A stretch of DNA of 64,000 nucleotides from assembly GCA_024236495.1 (NCBI GenBank), contig JACKKJ010000005.1:120254-184253 (forward strand), written 5' to 3'. Shown here piece after piece: positions 16,480 to 24,453 of the stretch; position 1 is the stretch's first letter, and every line of letters begins with the position of its first letter. The notes under the pieces are model-generated. The model ran no database searches and was not told the DNA's origin. It saw nothing but the letters and a program-made list of their open reading frames with translations. The DNA comes from Paracoccaceae bacterium (GTDB taxonomy: Bacteria > Pseudomonadota > Alphaproteobacteria > Rhodobacterales > Rhodobacteraceae). The position numbers and the translations under genes were made by a program.

Positions 16480-17898
16480 ATGTTTCATCCCGTCACGCTG
16501 CCCCTTTGGCTTTTCGTCCTGATTCTCGTCTTCGCCGGGGTGACCTTTGCATCGCATTTCCTTTTCCCTTCGGTCAGGTGGTTCTTCCGGCGCCGGGTCG
16601 AACGGGTGGTGGAGCGGCTGAACGCGCGGCTCGACCGGCCGATCGAGCCTTTCAAGCTGATGGCGCGTCCCGACATGATCGTGCGGCTGACGCATGACCC
16701 GAAGGTCGCCGAGGCGATCGTGGCCGAGGCCGAGGCGACCGGTACCCCTGAGACCGTGCAACTGGAACGCGCCCGCCGCTACGCGCGCGAGATCGTGCCT
16801 GCCTTTTCGGCGACCGTCTATTTCGGCTTCGCGACGCGCGCGGCCAAGTGGCTGGCGCGGCTGGTCTACCGGGTGCGGATCGGCCAGTTCGATACCGGCG
16901 CGCTTGCGGCGATCGACCGCCGCGCGACGGTCGTCTTCGTCATGAACCACCGCTCGAACATGGACTATGTGCTGGTGACCTACCTGGCGGCCGACCGGTC
17001 GGCGCTGTCCTATGCCGTCGGTGAATGGGCGCGGGTCTGGCCGCTTTCCTGGCTGATCCGTGCTTCGGGCGCCTATTTCATCCGGCGCAAGTCAGGCAAT
17101 CCGCTTTATCGCAGGGTGCTTGCGCGCTATGTCCAGATGGCCGCGGCCGAGGGGGTCACACAGGCGATCTTCCCCGAAGGCGGGCTGAGCCTGGACGGAA
17201 GGGTCGGGCGCCCAAAGCTCGGGATCCTGTCCTATATCGCCGACGGCTGGCGCACTGGCGGACGCGATGTTGTCTTCGTGCCGGTTTCCCTTGCCTATGA
17301 CCGCGTGATCGAGGACCGCGTGCTTACGGCGGCCCATGCCACGGGGGTCCGTCGTTTCCGTGCCTCCTTCGGGTCGATCCTGATGTTCGTCGGCCGGCAG
17401 GTCGGGCGGCTCTTGACTGGCCGGTTCGAAAAGTTCGGGGTGGCTTCTGTCAGTTTCGGGACGCCCCTGTCGCTTGCGGACTTCATGGCAGGGCCGCATG
17501 ACGACGCCACCGCGGAGCTGGCCGGTGAGCTGATGCGCAGGATCGCGCGAAACGTAACCGTCCTTCCGGTGCCGCTGCTCTGCGCCGCCATCGGCGAGGC
17601 GACCGACCTGCCGCTGGCGGAGGTCAGGGCCCGCGCTGCGGATCTTGCGCACCGGCTTGACCGTGCCGGGGTGCATCTGGACCTTCCGGACGCTTCGCCC
17701 GATGCCGCCGTGGACCGGGCGCTGGATATCCTGTCCCTGCGAAAGATCGTCCGGAGAGAGGGCGACCGGGTGCTGGTGCCGCCGAAGGATCGCGCCCTGA
17801 TCGGATTCTACGCCGCCCCGGTTCGGCAACACCTTTGTGCACCTGCGGCATCAAATGAGCCGGAATTCGCGGAATTCAGCCCGAACTTGAGATCATAG
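16480..17898 (+). CDS. Glycerol-3-phosphate acyltransferase-like (PlsB/PlsC superfamily)
   Basis: 472 residues. An N-terminal membrane segment (PLWLFVLILVFAGVTFASHF) precedes the LPLAT acyltransferase domain with the catalytic HX4D motif NHRSNMD (about residue 156), a substrate-site FPEGGLSLDGRVGRPKLG (about 231) and a C-terminal helical extension that resembles PlsB rather than short PlsC. It should acylate glycerol-3-phosphate or a related alcohol at the membrane. It sits between ecm and ccr, sharing a 135-base divergent gap with ecm and lying 117 bases upstream of ccr. The Shine-Dalgarno signal is weak. Confidence 0.85.
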   Translation: MFHPVTLPLWLFVLILVFAGVTFASHFLFPSVRWFFRRRVERVVERLNARLDRPIEPFKLMARPDMIVRLTHDPKVAEAIVAEAEATGTPETVQLERARRYAREIVPAFSATVYFGFATRAAKWLARLVYRVRIGQFDTGALAAIDRRATVVFVMNHRSNMDYVLVTYLAADRSALSYAVGEWARVWPLSWLIRASGAYFIRRKSGNPLYRRVLARYVQMAAAEGVTQAIFPEGGLSLDGRVGRPKLGILSYIADGWRTGGRDVVFVPVSLAYDRVIEDRVLTAAHATGVRRFRASFGSILMFVGRQVGRLLTGRFEKFGVASVSFGTPLSLADFMAGPHDDATAELAGELMRRIARNVTVLPVPLLCAAIGEATDLPLAEVRARAADLAHRLDRAGVHLDLPDASPDAAVDRALDILSLRKIVRREGDRVLVPPKDRALIGFYAAPVRQHLCAPAASNEPEFAEFSPNLRS

Positions 17899-18015
17899 AG
17901 ACATAAAATTACAAAAGCATACACAAGTCCTATTGCAAAATTACCCTTCCGATCATATTCCATCCTTGACGCCCGCATTGATTCTGCGATGCGGCAACAG
18001 GACCGGGAGAGACGG

Positions 18016-19308
18016 ATGGCACTGGATACGCAGACGGAGATCGCGCCCTACGAAGCGCCGGAAAAGGATCTCTACGAGATCGGGGAAATGCCGCCGCTCG
18101 GCTATGTGCCGAAGAACATGTACGCTTGGGCAATCCGCCGCGAACGCCACGGCGAACCGGACAGCGCGATGCAGGTCGAGGTCGTCGAGACGCCCGAGAT
18201 CGACAGTCACGAGGTTCTGGTGCTCGTCATGGCGGCGGGGGTGAACTACAACGGCATCTGGGCGGCGCTGGGCGTTCCGATCAGCCCCTTCGACGGGCAC
18301 AAGGCGCCTTATCACATCGCCGGTTCCGACGCCTCGGGCATCGTCTGGAAGGTGGGTGACAAGGTCAAGCGCTGGAAGGTCGGCGACGAGGTCGTGATCC
18401 ATTGCAACCAGGACGACGGCGACGACGAGGAATGCAACGGCGGCGATCCGATGTTTTCACCCAGCCAGCGGATCTGGGGGTATGAGACGCCGGACGGGTC
18501 TTTCGCGCAGTTCACCCGCGTGCAGGCGCAGCAGCTCATGCACAGGCCGAAACATCTGACCTGGGAAGAGGCTGCCTGCTATACGCTGACGCTCGCCACC
18601 GCCTACCGGATGCTGTTCGGTCACCGGCCGCATATCCTGAAGCCCGGCGACAACGTCCTTGTCTGGGGTGCCTCGGGGGGGCTTGGCTCCTACGCGATCC
18701 AGCTTATCAACGCGGCCGGCGCGAACGCCATCGGCGTGATTTCCGAGGAAGACAAACGCGACTTCGTGATGGGGCTGGGCGCGAAAGGTGTCATCAACCG
18801 CAAGGACTTCAGTTGCTGGGGCCAGATGCCCAAGGTCGGCACCCCGGAATATGCCGCCTGGTTCAAGGAGGCGCGCCGGTTCGGCGCGGCGATCTGGGCG
18901 ATCACCGGCAAGGGCAACAACGTCGACATGGTGTTCGAACACCCAGGCGAAGCGACCTTCCCCGTCTCTGTCTTCGTGGTCAAACGCGGCGGCATGGTCG
19001 TGATCTGCGCGGGAACCACCGGCTACAACCTGACCTTCGACGTGCGCTATCTCTGGATGCACCAGAAGCGTGTTCAGGGCAGCCATTTTGCCAACCTCAA
19101 GCAGGCGGCGGCAGCCAACAAGCTGATGTTGGAACGCCGCCTTGATCCCTGCATGTCCGAGGTCTTCCCCTGGGCGGAGATCCCCGGCGCGCACATGAAG
19201 ATGCGTCGGAACGAACACAAGCCGGGCAACATGGCGGTCTTGGTCCAGTCACCGAGGACGGGTCTGCGCACCTTCGAGGACGCGCTTGAGGCCGGACGGC
19301 GCGACTAA
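18016..19308 (+). CDS. ccr: Crotonyl-CoA carboxylase/reductase
   Basis: 430 residues of the MDR superfamily. Signatures are GVNYNGIWAALGVPISPFDG, HIAGSDASGIVWKVGDKVKR, the CoA-binding loop HCNQDDGDDEECNGGDPMFS and the NADPH site VWGASGGLGSYAIQLINAAG. It reductively carboxylates crotonyl-CoA with CO2 and NADPH to (2S)-ethylmalonyl-CoA, the key step of the ethylmalonyl-CoA pathway. The ATG at 18016 follows GGGAGAG; the earlier in-frame ATG (17989) is unlikely. The AT-rich upstream gap contains TTGCAA at 17933-17938. A strong terminator follows the gene. Confidence 0.97.
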   Translation: MALDTQTEIAPYEAPEKDLYEIGEMPPLGYVPKNMYAWAIRRERHGEPDSAMQVEVVETPEIDSHEVLVLVMAAGVNYNGIWAALGVPISPFDGHKAPYHIAGSDASGIVWKVGDKVKRWKVGDEVVIHCNQDDGDDEECNGGDPMFSPSQRIWGYETPDGSFAQFTRVQAQQLMHRPKHLTWEEAACYTLTLATAYRMLFGHRPHILKPGDNVLVWGASGGLGSYAIQLINAAGANAIGVISEEDKRDFVMGLGAKGVINRKDFSCWGQMPKVGTPEYAAWFKEARRFGAAIWAITGKGNNVDMVFEHPGEATFPVSVFVVKRGGMVVICAGTTGYNLTFDVRYLWMHQKRVQGSHFANLKQAAAANKLMLERRLDPCMSEVFPWAEIPGAHMKMRRNEHKPGNMAVLVQSPRTGLRTFEDALEAGRRD

Positions 19309-19337
19309 TTTGCGGCGAAATGCCGGCGACATTCCGG

Positions 19338-19369
19338 AAGGCGCGCCACTGATGATGGCGCGCCTTTTT
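19338..19369 (+). terminator. Rho-independent terminator after ccr
   Basis: Perfect 11-bp stem AAGGCGCGCCA / TGGCGCGCCTT with a 7-base loop followed by a run of T, 29 bases after the ccr stop. Confidence 0.92.
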
Positions 19370-19501
19370 CGTTTGTTGTTTTTCAATGATTTAGATTTAG
19401 CCTCCCCCCCATTTTCGGGGAGTTGCAAAGAAAGTCGCGCAGGTCGATTCTTTCCCGAAGGGCTGCGAACAAAGGTCAATTCACTTCACGCGAGAGTTGT
19501 A

Positions 19502-19717
19502 ATGCAGTACGAATGGATCCTGGATGTGCTGAGTGATCTCAGATCTTTCGCCCAAGGGAACGGATTGCCCGCGCTGGCGGAACAGCTGGGCGACACCTCG
19601 ATCGTGGCGGCGACAGAGATCGCGCGGCAGTCCGGGGAAAGGAGCGGAGGCCAGGTGCCGAATGCGGGCAAGGTTGCGGCGGTTCGTTGGGGAACTACAG
19701 CAAGCGACAACGCGTGA
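19502..19717 (+). CDS. Small ORF upstream of luxR
   Basis: 71 residues beginning MQYEWILDVLSDLRSFAQGN and GLPALAEQLGDTSIVAATEI. Short proteins with this kind of N-terminus occur just upstream of luxR genes in related genera as I recall, which supports it as a real gene. Its 3' end overlaps the luxR start by 56 bases in another frame, so the last 20 residues are probably poorly constrained and translation may be coupled. No domain recognised; a modulatory or coupling role for LuxR is only a guess. Confidence 0.65.
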   Translation: MQYEWILDVLSDLRSFAQGNGLPALAEQLGDTSIVAATEIARQSGERSGGQVPNAGKVAAVRWGTTASDNA

Positions 19718-20375
19718 CGATCTCCAACGCCATGTCGGCTGGTTACGCGACCAGCTGGATATCGACCATCTGGTCTATCACTCCGTCAGCGGGGCTGGGC
19801 AGCAGTACGGCATCCTGACCTACTCCGAAGACTGGGTCCAGCATTACATCGACGAAGGATATGCGCGGATCGACCCGGTGGTTCAGGGATGTCTGCGGCG
19901 CTTCAGGCCGACCGACTGGAAAGAACTGGACTGGTCCGGACGACAGGCGCGGGGTTTTCTGGGCGAGGCGATGGCCGCCGGTGTCGGAAACCAGGGGTTT
20001 TCGGTTCCGATCCGTGGGCCCGGCGGACAGTTCGCCCTTTTCACCATTTCCAGCCGCACCCATGACGCACAGTGGGACAAGTTCGTGAATGGCGCGTCGA
20101 ACGAAGTGCTTCTTGCCGCGCACTTCCTGAACCAGAAAGCGCAGGAAATCGTTCAGGGCGACCAGCCCGCCGGCGAACAGCCGCTGAGCGCCCGCGAGAT
20201 TGACGTGCTGACCCTGCTGGCACTCGGGATGAACAGGGCCCAGGCTGCCGACTCTCTCGAAATTTCGGAACACACGTTGCGTTCCTATGTCGAAAGCGCC
20301 CGCGTCAAGTTGGGGGCGATCAACACGACCCACGCGGTCGCGCGGGCGGTTTCCGGCGGTCTCGTCCTTCTCTGA
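19662..20375 (+). CDS. luxR: LuxR-family autoinducer-binding transcriptional regulator
   Basis: 237 residues. The N-terminal acyl-homoserine-lactone-binding domain shows TYSEDWVQHYIDEGYARIDP (the WxxHY and DP positions of the ligand pocket) and GFSVPIRGPGG; the C-terminal LuxR helix-turn-helix is LSAREIDVLTLLALGMNRAQ followed by SEHTLRSYVESARVKLGAIN. It should bind the signal made by the adjacent LuxI and regulate transcription. Start set at the ATG at 19662 behind GGAGCGGAGG, since the upstream reading frame looks non-coding. Confidence 0.92.
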   Translation: MRARLRRFVGELQQATTRDDLQRHVGWLRDQLDIDHLVYHSVSGAGQQYGILTYSEDWVQHYIDEGYARIDPVVQGCLRRFRPTDWKELDWSGRQARGFLGEAMAAGVGNQGFSVPIRGPGGQFALFTISSRTHDAQWDKFVNGASNEVLLAAHFLNQKAQEIVQGDQPAGEQPLSAREIDVLTLLALGMNRAQAADSLEISEHTLRSYVESARVKLGAINTTHAVARAVSGGLVLL

Positions 20376-20395
20376 CCCCGCCCGATAGGCTCCTG

Positions 20396-20413
20396 TTAAC
20401 CAGTCTTCGTTAA
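20396..20413. promoter_or_regulatory. Candidate lux-box-like dyad upstream of luxI
   Basis: Inverted repeat TTAAC-N8-GTTAA, 18 bp, ending 28 bases before the luxI start. Size and position resemble a LuxR binding site, but the sequence does not match the classical lux box, so the call is tentative. Confidence 0.3.
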
Positions 20414-20441
20414 TCCCTTCTTATCCATAAGGAGGGATGTG

Positions 20442-21074
20442 ATGCTGAGGTATCTGACTTCAAGGAACCTGTCGGAACTTGCCGATCTGAGGGCCTCCAT
20501 GTTCGCGGACAGGGCGCGGCAGTTCCGCGACCGGCTGAACTGGGCGGTTACGGTGGACGAACGGGGCTGGGAACGGGACGACTATGACGACCTGGACCCG
20601 GTCTATGTGATCTGGCAGCGGCCGGACGGGCTGCATGGCGGCTCGATGCGATTTCTGCCGACGGGCGGGCGAACGATGGTGAACGATCACTTTCGCCATC
20701 TTGCGGGCGGGCGGCGTATTTCCCATCCGAAGGTCTGGGAATGCACACGGTTCTGTCTGGCCGCCGACACCGATGCGCAGGTCGCCGCGCGTCTCATGCT
20801 TGGCGGCGCCGAGCTGGGCGCGGGGCTGGGGCTGACGCGCGCCGTCGGGGTCTTCGACGCCCGGATGGTGCGTATCTACCGCCACCTTGGCTGGGAACCC
20901 GATATCCTTGGCAGCGCCGGGCAGGGGCGCGACGCGGTGAGCCTGGGGTTCTGGCGCTTTTCAGAGGCGACGCGGCAAAGGATGGCCCACAAGGCGGGCA
21001 TCCCGGCGGCGCTGTCGCGGCAATGGTACCTGTCCGACATGCGTGAACCGGTGCCGGCACTGGCCGCGGTCTAA
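20442..21074 (+). CDS. luxI: Acyl-homoserine-lactone synthase
   Basis: 210 residues of the LuxI family. Conserved positions are visible: MFADRARQFRDRLNWAV (Arg, Phe, Trp of the active site), the acidic pair in ERDDYDDLDPVY, GGSMRFLPT, and WECTRFCLA carrying the Glu and Arg of the substrate site. It makes an acyl-homoserine lactone from S-adenosylmethionine and an acyl carrier. The ATG at 20442 sits six bases after a perfect AAGGAGGG; the GTG one codon upstream is too close. The gene follows luxR by 66 bases. Confidence 0.94.
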   Translation: MLRYLTSRNLSELADLRASMFADRARQFRDRLNWAVTVDERGWERDDYDDLDPVYVIWQRPDGLHGGSMRFLPTGGRTMVNDHFRHLAGGRRISHPKVWECTRFCLAADTDAQVAARLMLGGAELGAGLGLTRAVGVFDARMVRIYRHLGWEPDILGSAGQGRDAVSLGFWRFSEATRQRMAHKAGIPAALSRQWYLSDMREPVPALAAV

Positions 21075-21114
21075 CCCGCTGGCGCTTCCGGATCCGCGCG
21101 GGTAGGGTCGCGCC

Positions 21115-22644
21115 ATGACCTTGCCCGCGTTGCAGTTTTCCGACGATCAGGCCGAAGCCTGGGATCGCCTGGCCGATGTGCTGGGCGCGGCCGGGGTCGA
21201 CCTGGTTGAGGGCACGACGCTGCCCGCAGCCACCGGCAAGACAACCGTCCTTGCGGTCATCGGCAAGGCGGGTTCGGGCAAGACGATGCTGCTGGCGGAA
21301 CTGACCAAGGCGCTGACAGCCGCCGGGGTCGACGTGATTTCGGGCGATTACGAGGGGCGGCGGCGCAAGGACCGGCGAACCCTCGCGATCCTCGCGCCGA
21401 CGAACAAGGCGGCAAGCGTCCTGCGCAATCGCGGGGTGCCCGCGACGACCATTCACCGCATCCTCTATACCCCCGTCTATGACCCCGAATACGAACGGAT
21501 CGCGGAATGGCTCGCGGGCAACGGCGACCGGCCAGAGGTGGAGGGGCTGACCGATTCCGCCCTCGACCGCGCCAAGGCGTTCTACGAACAGGTGAAATCC
21601 ATCCCCGGTGCGCTTGCGGCGGCGGGGCTCAGGGGGTCGGACTTCATCCTGGGCTGGAAACGGCGCGAAGACCCGCTGGACATCGGCTTCATCGACGAAT
21701 CCTCGATGCTGGACGAACGCCAGTTCGAGGACCTGCGCGAGATCTTTCCAACGCTCGTGCTCTTCGGCGATCCCGCGCAGCTTGCGCCGGTCGGCCAGTC
21801 CGGGGAAATGGTCTTCGACCGCCTGTCAGAGGGCCGCAAGCTGACGCTGAGCCGCATCCACCGGCAGGAATTCGACAGCCCGATCCTTGATCTGGCCCAT
21901 GCGCTGTCCGATCCCGAGCTGGGGTTCGAGGATTTCGAGCGGATGGTGGCCGACGCCGCCCGGCGCGACGACCGCGTCATCTGGTCCGAAAGGGTTGATG
22001 CGGCCCTGATGGCACGCTCGCCGGTGCTGGTGTGGCGCAACCAGACGCGGGTGCGCCTTATCCAGGCCTTCCGCGCCGCCTATGGCGCCCCCGCCGACGC
22101 GCTTGTCCCGGGCGAACCGTTGATCTGCGATGGAATCGAACTGCCGCTCAAGCATCGAAAGAAGCGCATCGACCTTGAGGCTCGGGGGCTGATCAAGGGG
22201 GCCCAGGTGATCTACCTGGGCGCGGGCAAGAAGCCCGGGTTCTCCCGGCTTTACGTTGTCGGGTCCGAAGACCCGCTGGTCTCGGCCGCCTCGATCATCA
22301 AGATCGAACAGCCCGAAACGGAAGAACCCTTCATCCCCTACGCCGCGCGAATGGGCGCGGCCTTCCTGCACGGCGCTGCGGTCACCATCCACAAGGCGCA
22401 GGGGTCGCAATGGGAAGACGTGCAGGTCTTTGCGCCCGATCTTTTCGTCGCCGCGCGCATGGGGCGGACCGAAGCCGGCCTGCCGCTGTGGAAGCGGCTT
22501 GCCTATGTGGCGATCACGCGGGCGGAAAAGCGGCTTCACTGGGTGGTGCGCAACCGGCTTGCGCGTCCGACGGCGCCGCTTGGCGTCGCCGACCTGCCGC
22601 GCGCTAACACCGTTCTGGCGCTCGACCCCGTCGAAGAGGGTTAG
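21115..22644 (+). CDS. RecD/Dda-like superfamily 1 DNA helicase
   Basis: 509 residues. Walker A is GKAGSGKTM (about residue 50), motif Ia PTNKAASVLRNRGVPATTIH, Walker B FIDESSMLD (about 192), motif III GDPAQLAPVG, and the UvrD-like C-terminal motifs HKAQGSQWEDVQVF and YVAITRAEKRLHW. This is the ATP-dependent RecD-like helicase family found in many alphaproteobacteria without RecBC partners. It likely unwinds DNA 5'-3' in repair. The gene is 40 bases after luxI, but functional coupling to quorum sensing is not implied. Confidence 0.92.
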   Translation: MTLPALQFSDDQAEAWDRLADVLGAAGVDLVEGTTLPAATGKTTVLAVIGKAGSGKTMLLAELTKALTAAGVDVISGDYEGRRRKDRRTLAILAPTNKAASVLRNRGVPATTIHRILYTPVYDPEYERIAEWLAGNGDRPEVEGLTDSALDRAKAFYEQVKSIPGALAAAGLRGSDFILGWKRREDPLDIGFIDESSMLDERQFEDLREIFPTLVLFGDPAQLAPVGQSGEMVFDRLSEGRKLTLSRIHRQEFDSPILDLAHALSDPELGFEDFERMVADAARRDDRVIWSERVDAALMARSPVLVWRNQTRVRLIQAFRAAYGAPADALVPGEPLICDGIELPLKHRKKRIDLEARGLIKGAQVIYLGAGKKPGFSRLYVVGSEDPLVSAASIIKIEQPETEEPFIPYAARMGAAFLHGAAVTIHKAQGSQWEDVQVFAPDLFVAARMGRTEAGLPLWKRLAYVAITRAEKRLHWVVRNRLARPTAPLGVADLPRANTVLALDPVEEG

Positions 22645-22714
22645 GCGGGAACGCTCGCGGCTTTTCGTGCCGCGTCCGTGCCGCTAGTGTCGTGCCGAAA
22701 GAAGGGAGTCGTCC

Positions 22715-22951
22715 ATGCGCTGCGTATTCGTCCAGTTCCGCTGCCACCCCGGCAAGACCTATGAGGTCGCCAACGCCATCTACGACCGGGAGGTCGTGTC
22801 AGAGCTTTATTCGACCTCGGGCGAATACGACCTGATTGCCAAGATCTACATTCCAGAGGACGAGGACGTCGGCCACTGGCTGAACGAACGTCTGTTCGAC
22901 ATCGCGGGAATCAGCCGAACGCTGACCACCATGACCTTCCGGGCGTTCTGA
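22715..22951 (+). CDS. Stand-alone Lrp/AsnC ligand-binding (RAM) domain protein
   Basis: 78 residues: MRCVFVQFRCHPGKTYEVAN, then SELYSTSGEYDLIAKIYIPE and GISRTLTTMTFRAF. This is the alpha-beta ligand-binding half of Lrp/AsnC regulators without the DNA-binding helix-turn-helix. Such proteins may bind amino acids or modulate full-length Lrp proteins. An AAGGGAG ribosome site precedes the ATG, and the SDR gene starts one base after its stop, so the two are co-translated. Confidence 0.88.
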   Translation: MRCVFVQFRCHPGKTYEVANAIYDREVVSELYSTSGEYDLIAKIYIPEDEDVGHWLNERLFDIAGISRTLTTMTFRAF

Positions 22952-22952
22952 C

Positions 22953-23690
22953 GTGTCGGGCACGATCGTCGTCACCGGCGCTTCCGCCGGCATCGGCCGC
23001 GGCGTCGCCCGGAGGTTTCTGGCAGAGGGCTGGAACGTCGCCCTTCTTGCACGCCGCTCCGAAGTGCTGCGCGAGGTGGCGGACGGGGCGCCCAACGCGC
23101 TGCCGGTCGTCTGCGATGTGTCGGACGCGGGTGCGGTCGATGCGGCCTTTGGCGCGACCGTCGAACGGTTCGGACGGGTCGACGTCCTGTTCAACAATGC
23201 CGGGATCTTCCGGCCTTCGGGACTGATTGACGAGATACCGGTTTCGGACTGGACCGATACGCTTGCCGTGAACCTGTCCGGCATGTTCCTTTGTGCCCGC
23301 GCCGCGTTCCGGCAGATGCGGGCGCAGGCGCCGCAGGGCGGCAGGATCATCAACAACGGGTCAATCTCGGCCCATGCGCCGCGCCCGGGGTCGGTCTGCT
23401 ACACGACGACGAAACACGCGATCACCGGCCTGACCAAGACGCTGGCGCTGGATGGCCGCCCCTTTGCGATCGCCTGCGGCCAGATCGATATCGGAAATGC
23501 GAGGACAGAGCTTGCCGCCGCGATGGAAAAGGGGGTTCCGCAGGCGGACGGGTCGGTCCGCGCGGAGCCGATGATGGATGTGGCCGACGTCGCCGAAGCG
23601 GTGCTGACGATGGCGCGCATGCCGGCTTCGGCGAATGTCCTGTCCATGACGGTCATGGCCACCAAGATGCCCTTCGTCGGGCGCGGCTAG
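22953..23690 (+). CDS. Short-chain dehydrogenase/reductase (SDR family)
   Basis: 245 residues starting at GTG one base after the preceding stop. The NAD(P) motif TGASAGIGRGVAR is at residues 7-19, NNAG occurs in VLFNNAGIF, and the catalytic Ser...Tyr-x3-Lys is in NNGSISAHA and CYTTTKHA. It is an NAD(P)-dependent oxidoreductase of unknown substrate. It ends one base from the convergent TIGR02186 gene. Coupling with a RAM-domain protein suggests an amino-acid-derived substrate, but that is speculative. Confidence 0.9.
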   Translation: MSGTIVVTGASAGIGRGVARRFLAEGWNVALLARRSEVLREVADGAPNALPVVCDVSDAGAVDAAFGATVERFGRVDVLFNNAGIFRPSGLIDEIPVSDWTDTLAVNLSGMFLCARAAFRQMRAQAPQGGRIINNGSISAHAPRPGSVCYTTTKHAITGLTKTLALDGRPFAIACGQIDIGNARTELAAAMEKGVPQADGSVRAEPMMDVADVAEAVLTMARMPASANVLSMTVMATKMPFVGRG

Positions 23691-23691
23691 A

Positions 23692-24453
23692 TCATCGGCG
23701 CAGGGCGCGGAACGCCTCTGACGCGGCCCAGCCGGCAAGCCCGGCCAGAAATAGCGCGAGCGCCCCGTAAAGAGCGGGATGATCCCGCGCAAGCGTGTAA
23801 AGCCACCGTTCGATTCCGACCTTGCGCACATAGATCGCCGACTGGCTTTGCGCGATCACTTCCCGGTTGCGCAGAAGGTAGATGCGGGTCGTATAGTTGC
23901 CCTCGACCAGGTTCGCCGGAAGGTCGAAGGTGGCGCTGAACAAGGTCTGTTCCTTCAGATGCGTGCCGCTTTCGGCCGAGGCATAAAGCCCCTCGCGCTG
24001 TCGGATGCGGATCAGCGCGTCGGTGAAGGCGGGCGAATCCATGACGTCCTGCGGCGCCCCGACAGAGCGTATCTTCTGCGGGACAGAGATCTTGTGGCGC
24101 AGGTCTTCGGTCTGCGACAGCACATATTCCAAGGGGGCCGTCGCGGCGACGGCGTAGAAGCTTGGCGCATCGTCGACCTCGACCGAGGAGGTGTTGACCC
24201 AGATGCCGAACTGGCGCGACTTGCGCCGGACTATGATCGGCCCGGATGGCCCCTCGACCGTGATGATGACCTGAAGCAGGCCGGTGTCGGGGATAGGCTC
24301 CTCGCGCTTCACCGCGCCGTAGACGAGCAGATCAGACCCTTCGAAGTTCGCGGTGATGGAGATGCGATCCTGGCTTAGACCGGACACGACTTCTTCTTGC
24401 GCGGCGGCCGGCAGGGCGCAGGCAAGCAGGAAGATGGCCGACAGCCACCTCAT
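23692..24453 (-). CDS. TIGR02186 family alphaproteobacterial membrane protein
   Basis: 253 residues: signal peptide (MRWLSAIFLLACALPAAAQE), a beta-rich periplasmic region beginning VVSGLSQDRISITANFEGSD and a single C-terminal membrane helix (LYGALALFLAGLAGWAASEA) with a short basic tail. It is the usual partner of a TauE/SafE permease in alphaproteobacteria, and here its start overlaps the permease stop by four bases. The pair is thought to handle sulfur anions, but this is family-level knowledge rather than something visible here. Confidence 0.9.
   Translation of the reverse strand: MRWLSAIFLLACALPAAAQEEVVSGLSQDRISITANFEGSDLLVYGAVKREEPIPDTGLLQVIITVEGPSGPIIVRRKSRQFGIWVNTSSVEVDDAPSFYAVAATAPLEYVLSQTEDLRHKISVPQKIRSVGAPQDVMDSPAFTDALIRIRQREGLYASAESGTHLKEQTLFSATFDLPANLVEGNYTTRIYLLRNREVIAQSQSAIYVRKVGIERWLYTLARDHPALYGALALFLAGLAGWAASEAFRALRR

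Noticed and set aside
22656..22674. CGCGGC/GCCGCG hairpin between the helicase and RAM-domain genes
   Set aside because: Six-bp stem without a T tract; too weak to call a terminator.
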